From NCBI GenBank assembly GCA_900772845.1, contig CAAGSD010000054.1, positions 1 to 64,000 on the forward strand: a stretch of DNA of 64,000 nt, in the 5' to 3' direction. This stretch comes from Lachnospiraceae bacterium. GTDB lineage: Bacteria; Bacillota; Clostridia; Lachnospirales; Lachnospiraceae. The notes beneath the pieces are model-generated. The model was not told the DNA's origin, ran no database searches, and saw only the letters and a program-made list of their open reading frames with translations. The translations under genes and the position numbers were made by a program. Positions within the stretch are counted from its first letter, which is position 1. Each line of letters begins with the position of its first letter. Positions 33,157 to 42,910 of this stretch are shown in pieces.

Positions 33157-34311
33157 ATGGCAAGCTTTGATTACAAAGATCTCTTAACTGAATACAATAA
33201 ATTTACCAGTCCGAAGACGGTCGTGCTGGTCGGCGGAAAGAATCTGTCTGAGGATAAGAACAGTTTCAGTATCTCTGATGTGGAAATCGAGATGAGTGCC
33301 GGCTATGAGGCGGGCATGGCGACTTTCTGGATTCATGACTGTTACGACGGTCTGACCTGCACCTTTAAGACGCAGGAGCTGCAGCCTTATATCAGGCTCG
33401 GTTCGCAGGTCACAATCTGTCTCGGCTATGATCTCACAGTGCGCAAGGTGTTCTGCGGTTTCATTGCGAGGGTCAATTTCGACTTTTCGGCAAACGGCGG
33501 GATTCCCGGCGTAGAGGTCACGGTGATGGATGCAAAGGGCATCATGATGGCGAATAACCATTCACAGCAATTGAAGGCGCAGTATTACTCGGATGCGGTG
33601 AAGGAAATCTTCCGCAAGCCGGCATATAACAACCTTCTCCAAAAGAAAATCATCACGGGTGTCTCCGTGGAGGATACACCGGATAAGCCGGTGACAGGCA
33701 CGGTGGGGGAGAGTAAGGCAAGTGATAAGACCGTGGAGATGGTCGGCGAGAGCGATTATGAATTCGTGGTAAAGGCAGCAAAAAAATTTAACTTTGATTT
33801 CTTTATCCACGGAGGAGAAGTCTTATTCCGCAAGGCAAAGAGCAACTCCGAGATACTGATGGAGCTGACACCGGAGACCGGAATCAGAGGAATCAATATG
33901 GGCTATGACATCACCGGACTGACAGCAGGAATCGAGGTACGCTGTCTGGATGTGGGGAAGGGGAAGTTAATCTCCTCCTACAAGAAGAACGGCAACAAGA
34001 TTTCCCATGGAAATCATGCCAAGGCACTGCTGGCGAAATCGAAGAAGGTGTATGTCGATCCCACGACCTCGTCCAAGATGGATGCCGATAACCGTCTCGA
34101 TTACCTGATGGAGGATATGACCTACCGCTTCGGAACGTTGGAGGCGGATGTGATCGGAATACCGGAGATCGTGCCCGGACGCTTCATCAGAGTGTCGGGC
34201 TTCGGCGACAACCTGTCGAATACCTATTATCTGCAGACTGTGAGACATTGTTTTACGGAGCAGGGGTATGTGACAAGAATTATCGGCAAGGCGTGCGGAT
34301 TTGAGGAGTAA
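33157..34311 (+). CDS. gpD-like hub protein (VgrG N-terminal half)
   Basis: The 384-residue protein matches phage late-control D/VgrG gp27-like hubs: an N-terminal beta barrel (EIEMSAGYEAGMATFWIHD, LGSQVTICLGYDLTVRKVFCG, FIARV), a second barrel with ESDYEFVVKAAKKFNFDFFI, and FGTLEADVIGIPEIVPGRFI. It forms the trimeric hub between tube and spike. The gp5-like spike is encoded separately downstream, so the Afp8/Pvc8-type fusion is split here. Confidence 0.9.
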   Translation: MASFDYKDLLTEYNKFTSPKTVVLVGGKNLSEDKNSFSISDVEIEMSAGYEAGMATFWIHDCYDGLTCTFKTQELQPYIRLGSQVTICLGYDLTVRKVFCGFIARVNFDFSANGGIPGVEVTVMDAKGIMMANNHSQQLKAQYYSDAVKEIFRKPAYNNLLQKKIITGVSVEDTPDKPVTGTVGESKASDKTVEMVGESDYEFVVKAAKKFNFDFFIHGGEVLFRKAKSNSEILMELTPETGIRGINMGYDITGLTAGIEVRCLDVGKGKLISSYKKNGNKISHGNHAKALLAKSKKVYVDPTTSSKMDADNRLDYLMEDMTYRFGTLEADVIGIPEIVPGRFIRVSGFGDNLSNTYYLQTVRHCFTEQGYVTRIIGKACGFEE

Positions 34312-34344
34312 GTCCACATACCGGGAAAGGATGGAGGAAGAAGC

Positions 34345-35160
34345 GTGGCACTTTTTGATGTAATAGATGAGATAGCGGAAAAACAAGTATTGAAGACAGA
34401 GACAGGGGACAACAGGATCTTCGGCATCGTCGTAGGGCAGGTTGTCAAGAATTATGACAAGGATATGCCCGGGCGTGTCTGTGTCTCCATCTTTACCCGG
34501 GACAAGGAGGCAAACGAGCTGAAATGGGCGAGAGTTGCGATGCCCTCCAGCGGCTCCAAGTGGGGACATTATTTTCTGCCTGAGGTCGGAGACCATGTCC
34601 TCGTCTGCTTTGAGCAGGGAAATATTGAAAAGCCTTATGTCATAGGCTGCATACCGAGAGAAAACGACCAGTTTCTGAAGAAGACGGTGGATGAGGACAA
34701 CCAGTATAAAAAGATCATGACCCGCCATGGAAATACCATCCTGTTCGAGGACAATAAGGAGGGGGAAGGGGATAAGGATAAGATAAAGATCGAGACCCCG
34801 AAATCCACCCATCGGATCGAACTGGATAACGAGAAGGGACTGATGCTGATCTCAGACAAAGACGGCAAGAATAAGATCGAGATACAGACAGGCGACTCGG
34901 GAAAAATGGAGATCTTTGCGGAGAAGAAGCTCACGATCAAGGTCGGCGACAATATTACACTGACCATGAACGGCAACAACGGCACAACGGAGCTTGAGAC
35001 GACAAAATTAAATGTGAAGGTGAACGGAAATATGAAATACACCTCCACGGGGGGCGCAACGCTGGAGGGTTCCACTGTCAGCATGAAGTCAACGTCCTCC
35101 ATGAATCTGGAAAGCAGTGCAGCGGTGAAAATCAGTGGAACGCCGATCAGCATCGGATAG
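34345..35160 (+). CDS. gpV/gp5-like spike protein with OB fold
   Basis: The 271-residue protein starts at GTG 34345 behind GGAGGAAG. Residues 22-105 form an OB fold typical of gpV/VgrG spikes (GIVVGQVVKNYDKDMPGRVC, WARVAMPSSGSKWGHYFLPE, GDHVLVCFEQGNIEKPYVIG). The remainder is repetitive beta sequence ending STSSMNLESSAAVKISGTPI, expected for a triangular beta-prism needle. The DUF4280 tip probably caps it. Confidence 0.9.
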   Translation: MALFDVIDEIAEKQVLKTETGDNRIFGIVVGQVVKNYDKDMPGRVCVSIFTRDKEANELKWARVAMPSSGSKWGHYFLPEVGDHVLVCFEQGNIEKPYVIGCIPRENDQFLKKTVDEDNQYKKIMTRHGNTILFEDNKEGEGDKDKIKIETPKSTHRIELDNEKGLMLISDKDGKNKIEIQTGDSGKMEIFAEKKLTIKVGDNITLTMNGNNGTTELETTKLNVKVNGNMKYTSTGGATLEGSTVSMKSTSSMNLESSAAVKISGTPISIG

Positions 35161-35176
35161 GCAGGGGGGAACAGCG

Positions 35177-35638
35177 ATGGAGAACAATGACTTTTTAGGC
35201 AAAGGAATGAAATTTCCGCCGCAGATCAATTCTGCCACAGGAAGATTTGTGACAGTCTCAGATCTGGAGAGTGTCAGGGAGTCAGTTTACCTGATATTGA
35301 TGACACAGAAGTCGGAGCGGTTCCTGCGGCCGGAATTCGGCAGTGAACTGATGGCATATACATTTATGGATGTCAACCTGACGAATATCAATATCATGTG
35401 CGGAAACATCCGCCGGGAGATACAGCGGCAGGAGCCCCGCATCAGTGACGTGGAGGTGTCGGCAGATCCGAATATCAAGGACGGATGCCTTGTGATCAAG
35501 GTAGATTATTATGTGATAGGCAGCAATACGAGAGATAATTTTGTCTTTCCCTTCTACCTGAATACAGGAGAAGAGGAGGCTGCGCAGGAGGAATTCGCAC
35601 CGGAACAGGGTGATACAGAGGAGCAATATGAAGATTGA
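35177..35638 (+). CDS. gp25-like baseplate wedge protein
   Basis: The 153-residue protein has a GPW/gp25 domain: MTQKSERFLRPEFGSELMAY and IRREIQRQEPRISDVEV. It is part of the baseplate inner ring that nucleates sheath assembly. ATG at 35177 follows GGGGGAA; an upstream frame from 35135 overlaps the spike gene and is not used. The C-terminus overlaps the next gene by 11 bases. Confidence 0.92.
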   Translation: MENNDFLGKGMKFPPQINSATGRFVTVSDLESVRESVYLILMTQKSERFLRPEFGSELMAYTFMDVNLTNINIMCGNIRREIQRQEPRISDVEVSADPNIKDGCLVIKVDYYVIGSNTRDNFVFPFYLNTGEEEAAQEEFAPEQGDTEEQYED

Positions 35639-38624
35639 TAAGAGAACAGCGACGGATATTGAAAACAAAATAGCGGAACTTGCTGCCTCCTATGTGCCGG
35701 AATGGAATTTTAACAGGGAGGATCCCGATATCGGTTCCACGCTTGCCATTCTGTTTGCAGGTCAGATGAAGGACAATATTGACCGGTTTAATCAGGTGTT
35801 GGACATCTGTCATACGGAATTTGTCAATATGCTTGATCTGTCCCTTTTGCCGGCGAAGCCGTCCTGTGCCGTGGTACTTATGGAACTGATCCAGGATACC
35901 ATTCCGGGTACGGGCGTTGCAAAGGGAACAAAGCTGCTGGCGGAGGGTGAGGAGCCCCAGATCTTTGAAACGGCACACAATCTGTATGTGACGAATTCCC
36001 GACTGCAGTCCTGTTTTATGACGGAGAAAGAGACAGGAAAGATCCTGCCGTTACTGGGCAGCTTCCGATGCCCGCAGATCCTGCAGGAAAAGGAGTCTGA
36101 CGGGGAACAGGAGGAGCCGGATCAGCCGGAAAAGCTGACACCGTTTTACCTGTTTAAAGATCAGGCCAAGGGAATGGAGCAGAACGCAGTGATGCTCTAC
36201 CACCCCACGGTATTCGATGCGGCGGGAAACACGATCTTCGTAAGAATAGAGGGAAATGAGGAGATTGTAAAGAAACTTCTGTCAGAGGATTTCACCCTTC
36301 AGTATGTCACGGAGCAGGGACTTAAGAAGGTGGAGGGGCTCGAGCTTTTGGCTGACGGCAGAACCCTTGCTTTCAGAGAACCGGAAGAAAGTGTTCCGGT
36401 GCAGCTTGATGGCAAAGACTACGGTATGCTGGCGATCATTGCCGAGGAGCCGGTGAAGGAAAATATGGAAGTCGAGGGCATCCGGCTGGCATCCGCAGGA
36501 GAAGCACAGGCGCCGGAATTTGTGAACAACGGAACTACGGATTTTGAGACAGAGACTTTTGCTCCCTTCGGGGATACGCTCTCTCTGTTCAGCGAATGCT
36601 ATATCGGGCATGACCGTTATTTCGGAAAGCCCGGAGCACTTGTGACACTTAACTTTGAGGTGGCATACCCGGAGCACAGGGTCTCCCTCATGGCAGTGAC
36701 AGAGCAGGAAGATCTGAAAATTATCAAGCGCAAACCCAGAACAACGGCGGAGAATAATATTGCAGACTGCTATGCGGAGGAGATCTCCATAGAGTATTTC
36801 AATGGTATCGGCTGGAAGAAGCTGTCATGCAATCAGGAATACAGATCACTTTTCGGAACAGCGGAGGCAATGAAGTGTACGCTGGAGTTTGTCAGTCCGC
36901 CGGATTGGCAGGAGATGTCTGTCGGCGGGGACAAGGGAAGATGTCTGCGTATTCAGCTTTTAAAATCCGATAACTGTTATATGCGTCCCTGTGTACACCA
37001 TTATCCGCAGATCAGCAACATGACGATTGCCTACACCTACGGGGATCATTTTGTGCAGCCGGAGAAAGTGCGGGCAATCGCCGGCACAAGGGAACTGGAG
37101 CTCTCGGTGAAGATGATGGAGGGAAAGAGATTCCTGCTTTTCCAGAGGGGAGAGTACGCAGAGGACTATCTGTATCTGGGCTTTGGAAAACCGATGGAGG
37201 ACGGTCCGGTCAGCATGCTGTTCCAGCTCGAGGATGGTGCGCAGTATGACGCCACGGAGTGCCGGTTTGAGTACAGTACGATCCACGGCTTCCGACAGAT
37301 GCGGGTGCTGGATCATACGGCGAATATGTCCCGCTCGGGAATTGTCATGTTCATGCCGCCCTCAGATATGTCGATGGTGACGATAGAGGGGAAAACGGCA
37401 TACTGGATCAGACTCAGCAGGACGGAGAAACAGACGGCAGACGGCAATCCGCCGAAGGTGCTGGACATCCGGCTGAATGCGGTCGAGGTCTACAATATAG
37501 AGACCAGACAGGAGGAAGAATACTATATCGACGAAGTTGCCGCCAATATGGTGTTCGATCTGGGTGTGCCCAACATTCTGGATGTGGAGCTCTGGGTGAA
37601 CGAGACAAACAGACACACCGAGGAGAACATGAACCGGCTGTACAGGGAGATGCCGGACAAGGTGCGCATCGAGCGCGACATGATCGGCAACATCTCTTCC
37701 TTCTATGTAAAATGGAATGAGACGGAGCAGTTCGGCAACGGGCGGCTGGAGAGGGAGTACATACTTGACAGGCTGAACCAGAGAATCCTGTTCGGTGATG
37801 GAATCCACTCGGAAATTCCGAGAGTTTTAAACGATGCGGCATTCCGCATGGTGATCCGCTGTTGTAACGGGCAGCAGGGAAACGTGGAAGCGGGAAGCAT
37901 CAACGAATCTCTGGAAAACCTGATGTTCATAGATACGATCTACAATCCGAAATGCGCTTTCGGCGGCAGCAATATCGAAAGCATTGACAGTGCGCTGAGA
38001 AGGGGAGCGAATATTTTAAGCTCCAGAAGGCGGCTCGTGTCGGTGAAGGACTATGAGCGGGAGATCCTGTCCTATTCGGACAATATAGAAAAGATCAGCA
38101 GTGTGACAGGAATCGACCGCAACGGGGAAAGGGCGGACAGCAAGGTAACGTTTGTACTGTTGTTGAAGGACTACAAGTCCGGATCCTACTCCTTCCACAA
38201 TGCTGCGGCAAATCTCAAGAAGCATCTGCTGCAGAATTGTGAGTTGATGATTGCACCCGAGGAATTATGTCTCACAGAGCCGGTATTTGTCTCTGTCTCC
38301 GTGGATGTATGGGTAGAGATCAGGGATATGGACAACGGCTTCGAGATGCAGAATCGCATGAAGAAATGCCTTGAGGAGTATCTGGACGCTGTGAAGAATG
38401 GAATGGAATCCGGCTGGGACATCGGAGTGCTTCCGAAGAAATCCCAGATCCGGATGAAGCTGAATTCCATGAAGACGAAAGCGGCGGTGAGGAGGATTGC
38501 GGTGACGGCGACCTATACGGATGCCACCGGGGCGCACGAGATGGACATCGACGACATTGAGGTCACGCCGTTCATGGTGACGAGAAGCGGAGAGCACAGA
38601 ATCCATATCATGCTGTCGGAGTAA
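35628..38624 (+). CDS. Baseplate J/gp6-like wedge protein 1 (Afp11/Pvc11-like)
   Basis: The 998-residue protein begins ELAASYVPEWNFNREDPDIG, the typical start of large CIS baseplate J proteins, and near residue 780-830 carries NPKCAFGGSNIESIDSALRR, the baseplate_J core, followed by SVKDYEREILSYSDNIEKIS. It is long for phage J but normal for CIS Afp11-type wedges. It is coupled to gp25 by an 11-base overlap and forms heterodimers with the next protein in known systems. Confidence 0.9.
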   Translation: MKIDKRTATDIENKIAELAASYVPEWNFNREDPDIGSTLAILFAGQMKDNIDRFNQVLDICHTEFVNMLDLSLLPAKPSCAVVLMELIQDTIPGTGVAKGTKLLAEGEEPQIFETAHNLYVTNSRLQSCFMTEKETGKILPLLGSFRCPQILQEKESDGEQEEPDQPEKLTPFYLFKDQAKGMEQNAVMLYHPTVFDAAGNTIFVRIEGNEEIVKKLLSEDFTLQYVTEQGLKKVEGLELLADGRTLAFREPEESVPVQLDGKDYGMLAIIAEEPVKENMEVEGIRLASAGEAQAPEFVNNGTTDFETETFAPFGDTLSLFSECYIGHDRYFGKPGALVTLNFEVAYPEHRVSLMAVTEQEDLKIIKRKPRTTAENNIADCYAEEISIEYFNGIGWKKLSCNQEYRSLFGTAEAMKCTLEFVSPPDWQEMSVGGDKGRCLRIQLLKSDNCYMRPCVHHYPQISNMTIAYTYGDHFVQPEKVRAIAGTRELELSVKMMEGKRFLLFQRGEYAEDYLYLGFGKPMEDGPVSMLFQLEDGAQYDATECRFEYSTIHGFRQMRVLDHTANMSRSGIVMFMPPSDMSMVTIEGKTAYWIRLSRTEKQTADGNPPKVLDIRLNAVEVYNIETRQEEEYYIDEVAANMVFDLGVPNILDVELWVNETNRHTEENMNRLYREMPDKVRIERDMIGNISSFYVKWNETEQFGNGRLEREYILDRLNQRILFGDGIHSEIPRVLNDAAFRMVIRCCNGQQGNVEAGSINESLENLMFIDTIYNPKCAFGGSNIESIDSALRRGANILSSRRRLVSVKDYEREILSYSDNIEKISSVTGIDRNGERADSKVTFVLLLKDYKSGSYSFHNAAANLKKHLLQNCELMIAPEELCLTEPVFVSVSVDVWVEIRDMDNGFEMQNRMKKCLEEYLDAVKNGMESGWDIGVLPKKSQIRMKLNSMKTKAAVRRIAVTATYTDATGAHEMDIDDIEVTPFMVTRSGEHRIHIMLSE

Positions 38625-38642
38625 GGGAAGGAGAAGGAAAAA

Positions 38643-40739
38643 TTGCTTGTCAATAAAAATCTGAACGATAAAACTTATCAGGAACTCATAAGCGAAGCAA
38701 TTATGCAGATTCCTCTCTATACGACCGAATGGACGAATTTCAACCCGTCCGATCCCGGCATGACAATACTTGAGAATCTGACGGCATTTGAGGTGCTGCA
38801 GCAGGAATCCATCCGGCAGGTGACACCCCGGATCCGGCAGAAGCTCTTGAAAATGCTTGGCTTTACCGAGAGAAAGGGAAGATGCGCAAGGATACTGATG
38901 TCGGCGGAGGGCGTGAAGGAGCCAGTGGAGCTTCAGGCGAACCAGCCGTTTTATCTGGGAGATCTTACCTTTGAGACGAACCGGCGCATGCGCCTTGGAG
39001 GCTATTCGCTGACCGGAGTATACGGACAGCATGACGGCAGCTTTCAGGATTACAGTTATCTGATCAATGATGATATTCCCAAAGCGGCGATGATCTTCGG
39101 AGAGACTCCAGGCGAGGAGGACTGCGTTTATTTTACGGCTGACAGACTGCCGGAGCCGGGAGAGGAATTGATTTTCTACATGACCCTCGCAAACCGTTTT
39201 AACCGGAATCCTTATGAGGAGAAGGGGAATAACACGTTTGCGGATCTCGTGTGGGAGTGCTATACTGAGAACGGATATGAACCCATGAATGTGGTGGACT
39301 ATACCTCCTGTTTTCTCGTAAGCGGCGAGGTGAGGATGCGGATGCCAAATACAGCGGCGGCAGTCTGTGAAGAACTTCCGAAGCCGGCCTACGCCATCCG
39401 TGCGAGGGTTATTAAGGCGGATTATGATGTCAGCCCGAAGCTGCTGTCAGTGGCGGGATTTCTGTTCGAGGCATGGCAGAAAGAGACAAAATCCGTATGT
39501 TATACTTTCCAGAAATATTCAAAGATTACGCTGAACAGTGAACTGATGGAGGAGGGGTATCTGCAGGTATTCTGTAAGGAGGAAAAGGGCTCCTTCTACC
39601 GCAGATACGAGCCGGTCTCCGAGGAGGGAGACAGAGGGCGTTTCTATACGCTGGAGCATGAGAGATACGGTGTAAATACTTTTAGCTTTGACAGACGGCG
39701 GTTCGGATTTGCCCCCGACAAGCTGAAAAATGCTGTGAAGATCATGGTCTATTCAGAGGAAATGATGCGCAGGTTCTACCTTGGAATCGTGCAGGGCTAT
39801 GATGCACAGGAACTGGAACTGCCGGTGAAAAATATTGTGGCGGAATCCTTCTGCATCATCGCAAAGCGGACAGATGAAAACGGCGAAGAAATATTTGATT
39901 TTGTAAGACCTAACTACTATGAGGAAGATTCCCTCACCTATTACCTTCTGGAGAATGAAGGCAAGATCGTCATTGAGGATGCCGGTGTGTTTATCGGTGC
40001 ATCACTTTATATGGGCTCCTGCAGTATCACCAGAGGACAGGAAGGAAATATCCGGGAGGGCAGCCGTTTCCGTACAGGAAAGAATCTGCAGGATATTGTG
40101 TTTGTCAATGCGGGACCCGGTACGGGTGGGTGCTTCCGGGAGAGCATCGCAGATGTGAGGGAGCGTTTCCTTACAGACATGAATAAACCTTACACTGCTG
40201 TGACATCGGCGGATTATGAGTCGATCGTAAAGAGTGCACCGGGCTTATGTATCCATAAGGTCAGAGCGGTGCTCCGGGAGGAGAGGAATGAGGTACAGAT
40301 CGCAGTGAAGCCGGGAACAGATGAACGCTTCCCGAAACTCTCCGACACTTACCGGAAGAGTCTGGAGCAGCTTCTGGAGAAGAAGCGTCTGTTGACAACG
40401 AGGGTCGAGATCGTTCCCCCTGTCTATCTGCCCATCAATGTGAAGGGTGTCATCTATGTCAAGAGACATTATGAGAGAGAGCAGGGACTGATCGAGCAGA
40501 TGATAAGGGAGCAGCTGGATTATCTGGAGTCGGAACGCAATTTCGGCGATGTGCTGAAGTTCGATGAGGTGTTCCGGGCGGTGGAAAATCTGGAATGTGT
40601 GGAATACATCTACGATCTGACGCTGCACCCCCAATATCCGGGAGCAGCGAAGATCAGGGACAACGATATTTATCCGAACGCAGATTGCCTGTGCTATGCG
40701 GGAGACATCCAGCTTGAAATCAGGAACTATGAGAAATAG
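38643..40739 (+). CDS. Baseplate J-like wedge protein 2 (Afp12/Pvc12-like)
   Basis: The 698-residue protein begins LVNKNLNDKTYQELISEAIM, then PLYTTEWTNFNPSDPGMTIL, the standard opening of the second CIS wedge protein. The C-terminal part contains AVTSADYESIVKSAPGLCIH and VEYIYDLTLHPQYPG. The start is TTG at 38643 behind AAGGAGAAGGA. With wedge 1 and gp25 it completes the baseplate core. Confidence 0.9.
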   Translation: MLVNKNLNDKTYQELISEAIMQIPLYTTEWTNFNPSDPGMTILENLTAFEVLQQESIRQVTPRIRQKLLKMLGFTERKGRCARILMSAEGVKEPVELQANQPFYLGDLTFETNRRMRLGGYSLTGVYGQHDGSFQDYSYLINDDIPKAAMIFGETPGEEDCVYFTADRLPEPGEELIFYMTLANRFNRNPYEEKGNNTFADLVWECYTENGYEPMNVVDYTSCFLVSGEVRMRMPNTAAAVCEELPKPAYAIRARVIKADYDVSPKLLSVAGFLFEAWQKETKSVCYTFQKYSKITLNSELMEEGYLQVFCKEEKGSFYRRYEPVSEEGDRGRFYTLEHERYGVNTFSFDRRRFGFAPDKLKNAVKIMVYSEEMMRRFYLGIVQGYDAQELELPVKNIVAESFCIIAKRTDENGEEIFDFVRPNYYEEDSLTYYLLENEGKIVIEDAGVFIGASLYMGSCSITRGQEGNIREGSRFRTGKNLQDIVFVNAGPGTGGCFRESIADVRERFLTDMNKPYTAVTSADYESIVKSAPGLCIHKVRAVLREERNEVQIAVKPGTDERFPKLSDTYRKSLEQLLEKKRLLTTRVEIVPPVYLPINVKGVIYVKRHYEREQGLIEQMIREQLDYLESERNFGDVLKFDEVFRAVENLECVEYIYDLTLHPQYPGAAKIRDNDIYPNADCLCYAGDIQLEIRNYEK

Positions 40740-40753
40740 GGAAGGAAAGCGGT

Positions 40754-41857
40754 ATGGCAGCAGTTACTTATTCAATTAAGAAGAACCGTATCAAAAAAGG
40801 ACTGTGCAGGGGCTTCTCGCTGGAGAACGAAGATGTTCTCACGGCTGTGCCCACGGAACAGGAGCACTATCTTTTCCTTCAGGGAATTGATGCCGTCAAG
40901 GAGGACATGACGTGGGGAAGACTGCATTTTGAGATGCAGCTTTCGGAAAATGCCGTCTGTCTCGTCTATGTCAGGGCATTGAATCAGGACAGTTTTTACA
41001 GGAACGGAAAGGAAACGGCCATCAGTGCTTTTCTGACAGATCCGGAAGAGCCTGACAACCTGAAGGTGCAGTTCTTCCAGGAGATTGACGCAAAGCGTTG
41101 TGTGAACATGTCAGACATCCTGCTGTATGAACAGAGCGGGAGGTATCTCTATCTGATGATCAAAGTTATAGGAGAAGGGGTCAATACGATCTCCCATATC
41201 CGGTTGGAACAGCAGGGTGATAATTTTATGGATACTTTCCCGGAAATCTACCGGGAGAGGGACAGCTTTTTCCATCGTTATCTTTCGGTATTTTCCAGTA
41301 TCTATCAGGATTTTCAAGAGAATATCGATCAGGTGGACAGACTGCTTGACCTTGACACCTGCCCCCAGGAAATGCTGCCGATGTATGGCAGATGGATGGG
41401 AATTGAACTGGGGGATGAATGTAAGGATGAGCCGTGGCTGCGGACGTTGATCAAGGAAGCGTACCGGCTGAACTGTATGAGAGGCAGTAAATGGGCAATT
41501 GAGAGGATCGCAGAGATCGTTCTCGGAGAACCGGTGGTCATACTGGAGAGCAACATCATGAAGGCCTATGTGGAGGAGACGGGGCAGGAACAGTTTAAGA
41601 CGCTGTACGGCGACAGCCCCTATGATGTCACCATTCTGATCAACAGACATGTGACAGAGGCTTTGAAATCCCGGCTGATGCTGCTGATCAACCAGTACAG
41701 GCCTATCCGCAGCCGGATACATATCGTATATCTGAAGGAAGCCGGCAATATGGATTATCATACCTATATGGATATGAATGCCCGCATGATCTGCGATAAT
41801 GCGGGACAGTTGGATACCGATGCACAATATATGGATGGCATTGTGACACTACAGTAA
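40754..41857 (+). CDS. gpI-like tail protein
   Basis: The 367-residue protein has a beta-rich first half and a second half matching the phage tail I/CIS pattern: FMDTFPEIYRERDSFFHRYL, LLDLDTCPQEMLPMYGRWMG, and NCMRGSKWAIERIAEIVLGE. In phages this protein joins fibres to the baseplate. No fibre gene follows, so the periphery of this baseplate may contact something else, perhaps the membrane complex. It is the last particle gene before the signalling block. Confidence 0.8.
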   Translation: MAAVTYSIKKNRIKKGLCRGFSLENEDVLTAVPTEQEHYLFLQGIDAVKEDMTWGRLHFEMQLSENAVCLVYVRALNQDSFYRNGKETAISAFLTDPEEPDNLKVQFFQEIDAKRCVNMSDILLYEQSGRYLYLMIKVIGEGVNTISHIRLEQQGDNFMDTFPEIYRERDSFFHRYLSVFSSIYQDFQENIDQVDRLLDLDTCPQEMLPMYGRWMGIELGDECKDEPWLRTLIKEAYRLNCMRGSKWAIERIAEIVLGEPVVILESNIMKAYVEETGQEQFKTLYGDSPYDVTILINRHVTEALKSRLMLLINQYRPIRSRIHIVYLKEAGNMDYHTYMDMNARMICDNAGQLDTDAQYMDGIVTLQ

Positions 41858-41872
41858 AGGAGCAGACAGAAC

Positions 41873-42172
41873 ATGAATCTTACAGAGACAAGAAATGACA
41901 GCACGATCCAGATCAAAATTGAAGGCAGAGTGGATACCACCACAAGCCCGCAGTTACAGCAGGCAATTCTGACAGCATTTCAGAAGGGGAGTAAGGTGGT
42001 TCTGGATTTCGAAGGAGTGAACTATGTGTCCAGCGCAGGACTGAGAGCCCTGCTGATCGGCCAGAAGACAGCCATGTCAAAGGGCGGAAGCATGGTGATC
42101 GTGCATGTCTGCGATGCGGTTTTGAGTGTGCTCAAGATGTCAGGGTTCAGCGGCATACTGCAGATCGAGTAA
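41873..42172 (+). CDS. STAS-domain anti-sigma-factor antagonist
   Basis: The 99-residue protein is a single STAS domain with the phosphorylation loop YVSSAGLRALL (the Ser near residue 57) and typical opening IKIEGRVDTTTSPQLQQAI. Such proteins switch partners with an RsbW-like kinase depending on Ser phosphorylation. Cognate kinase (48478) and phosphatase (46436) candidates lie in the same operon. It follows the gpI gene by 15 bases with AAAGGAG. Confidence 0.92.
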   Translation: MNLTETRNDSTIQIKIEGRVDTTTSPQLQQAILTAFQKGSKVVLDFEGVNYVSSAGLRALLIGQKTAMSKGGSMVIVHVCDAVLSVLKMSGFSGILQIE

Positions 42173-42184
42173 TGGTGAGTGCTG

Positions 42185-42823
42185 ATGATTCGATTTGTGG
42201 ATGTATCTGCCGGATACGGAACCGAACAGGAACCTGTATTTACGCATTTCAGTGAGACCATAGAGGACGGAGAATTCGTTCTGGTGACAGGAGAGAGCGG
42301 CGTGGGAAAGAGTACCTTTGTCAGACTGCTGCTGTGCGAACTCCTGCCTTTGGCGGGACAGGTGTTCGTGGACGGACAGGATCTGTCGCTGCTTAAGAGG
42401 GGACAGATTCCCGTCTATCGCCGGAAGCTTGGAGTCGTGTTTCAGGATCACCGACTGATTCCTGACCGGAGCGCCTATGAAAATGTGAAGCTGGCGCGGC
42501 TGGTGGCAGGGGGAAGGAGACGAGATACCGACCAGATGATCTGTTCCCTGTTCTCTCTGTTCGGTATCACAGAACTGTATAAACGCTATCCCAATGAGAT
42601 GTCTGGTGGGCAGCAGCAGAAGGTCTGTCTGGCGAGAGCGGTAATGAATTACCCCAGGTATCTTCTGGCAGATGAGCCTACGGGAAACCTTGACCCGGAG
42701 TCCTCAAGGGAGATCATGAAGTTCTTTGAACTGGTTCACAGACAGGGAACAACGGTCATAGTGGTGACACATGACCTTGAGGCGGCAGACGGACTTGCCT
42801 GCCGCAGAATAGAACTTTCCTAA
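42185..42823 (+). CDS. FtsE-like ABC ATPase without an FtsX partner
   Basis: The 212-residue ATPase has Walker A GESGVGKST, Q-loop VFQDHRLIPDRSAYENV, signature MSGGQQQKVCLARAV and Walker B YLLADEPTGNLDPES, most like the FtsE/LolD group. FtsE normally acts with FtsX to control wall hydrolases. No FtsX-like permease is found in this window. It could act on a distant FtsX or on a locus-specific membrane protein. ATG at 42185 is preferred over GTG at 42179. Confidence 0.88.
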   Translation: MIRFVDVSAGYGTEQEPVFTHFSETIEDGEFVLVTGESGVGKSTFVRLLLCELLPLAGQVFVDGQDLSLLKRGQIPVYRRKLGVVFQDHRLIPDRSAYENVKLARLVAGGRRRDTDQMICSLFSLFGITELYKRYPNEMSGGQQQKVCLARAVMNYPRYLLADEPTGNLDPESSREIMKFFELVHRQGTTVIVVTHDLEAADGLACRRIELS

Positions 42824-42910
42824 GCTGGAAAGGGGAGTTTTGTGCCGATGCATACCCGGCACAGAGTTGATATTACAGAGAGTGTGTGCAGAAAAGGAAA
42901 GAGGAAAAAT

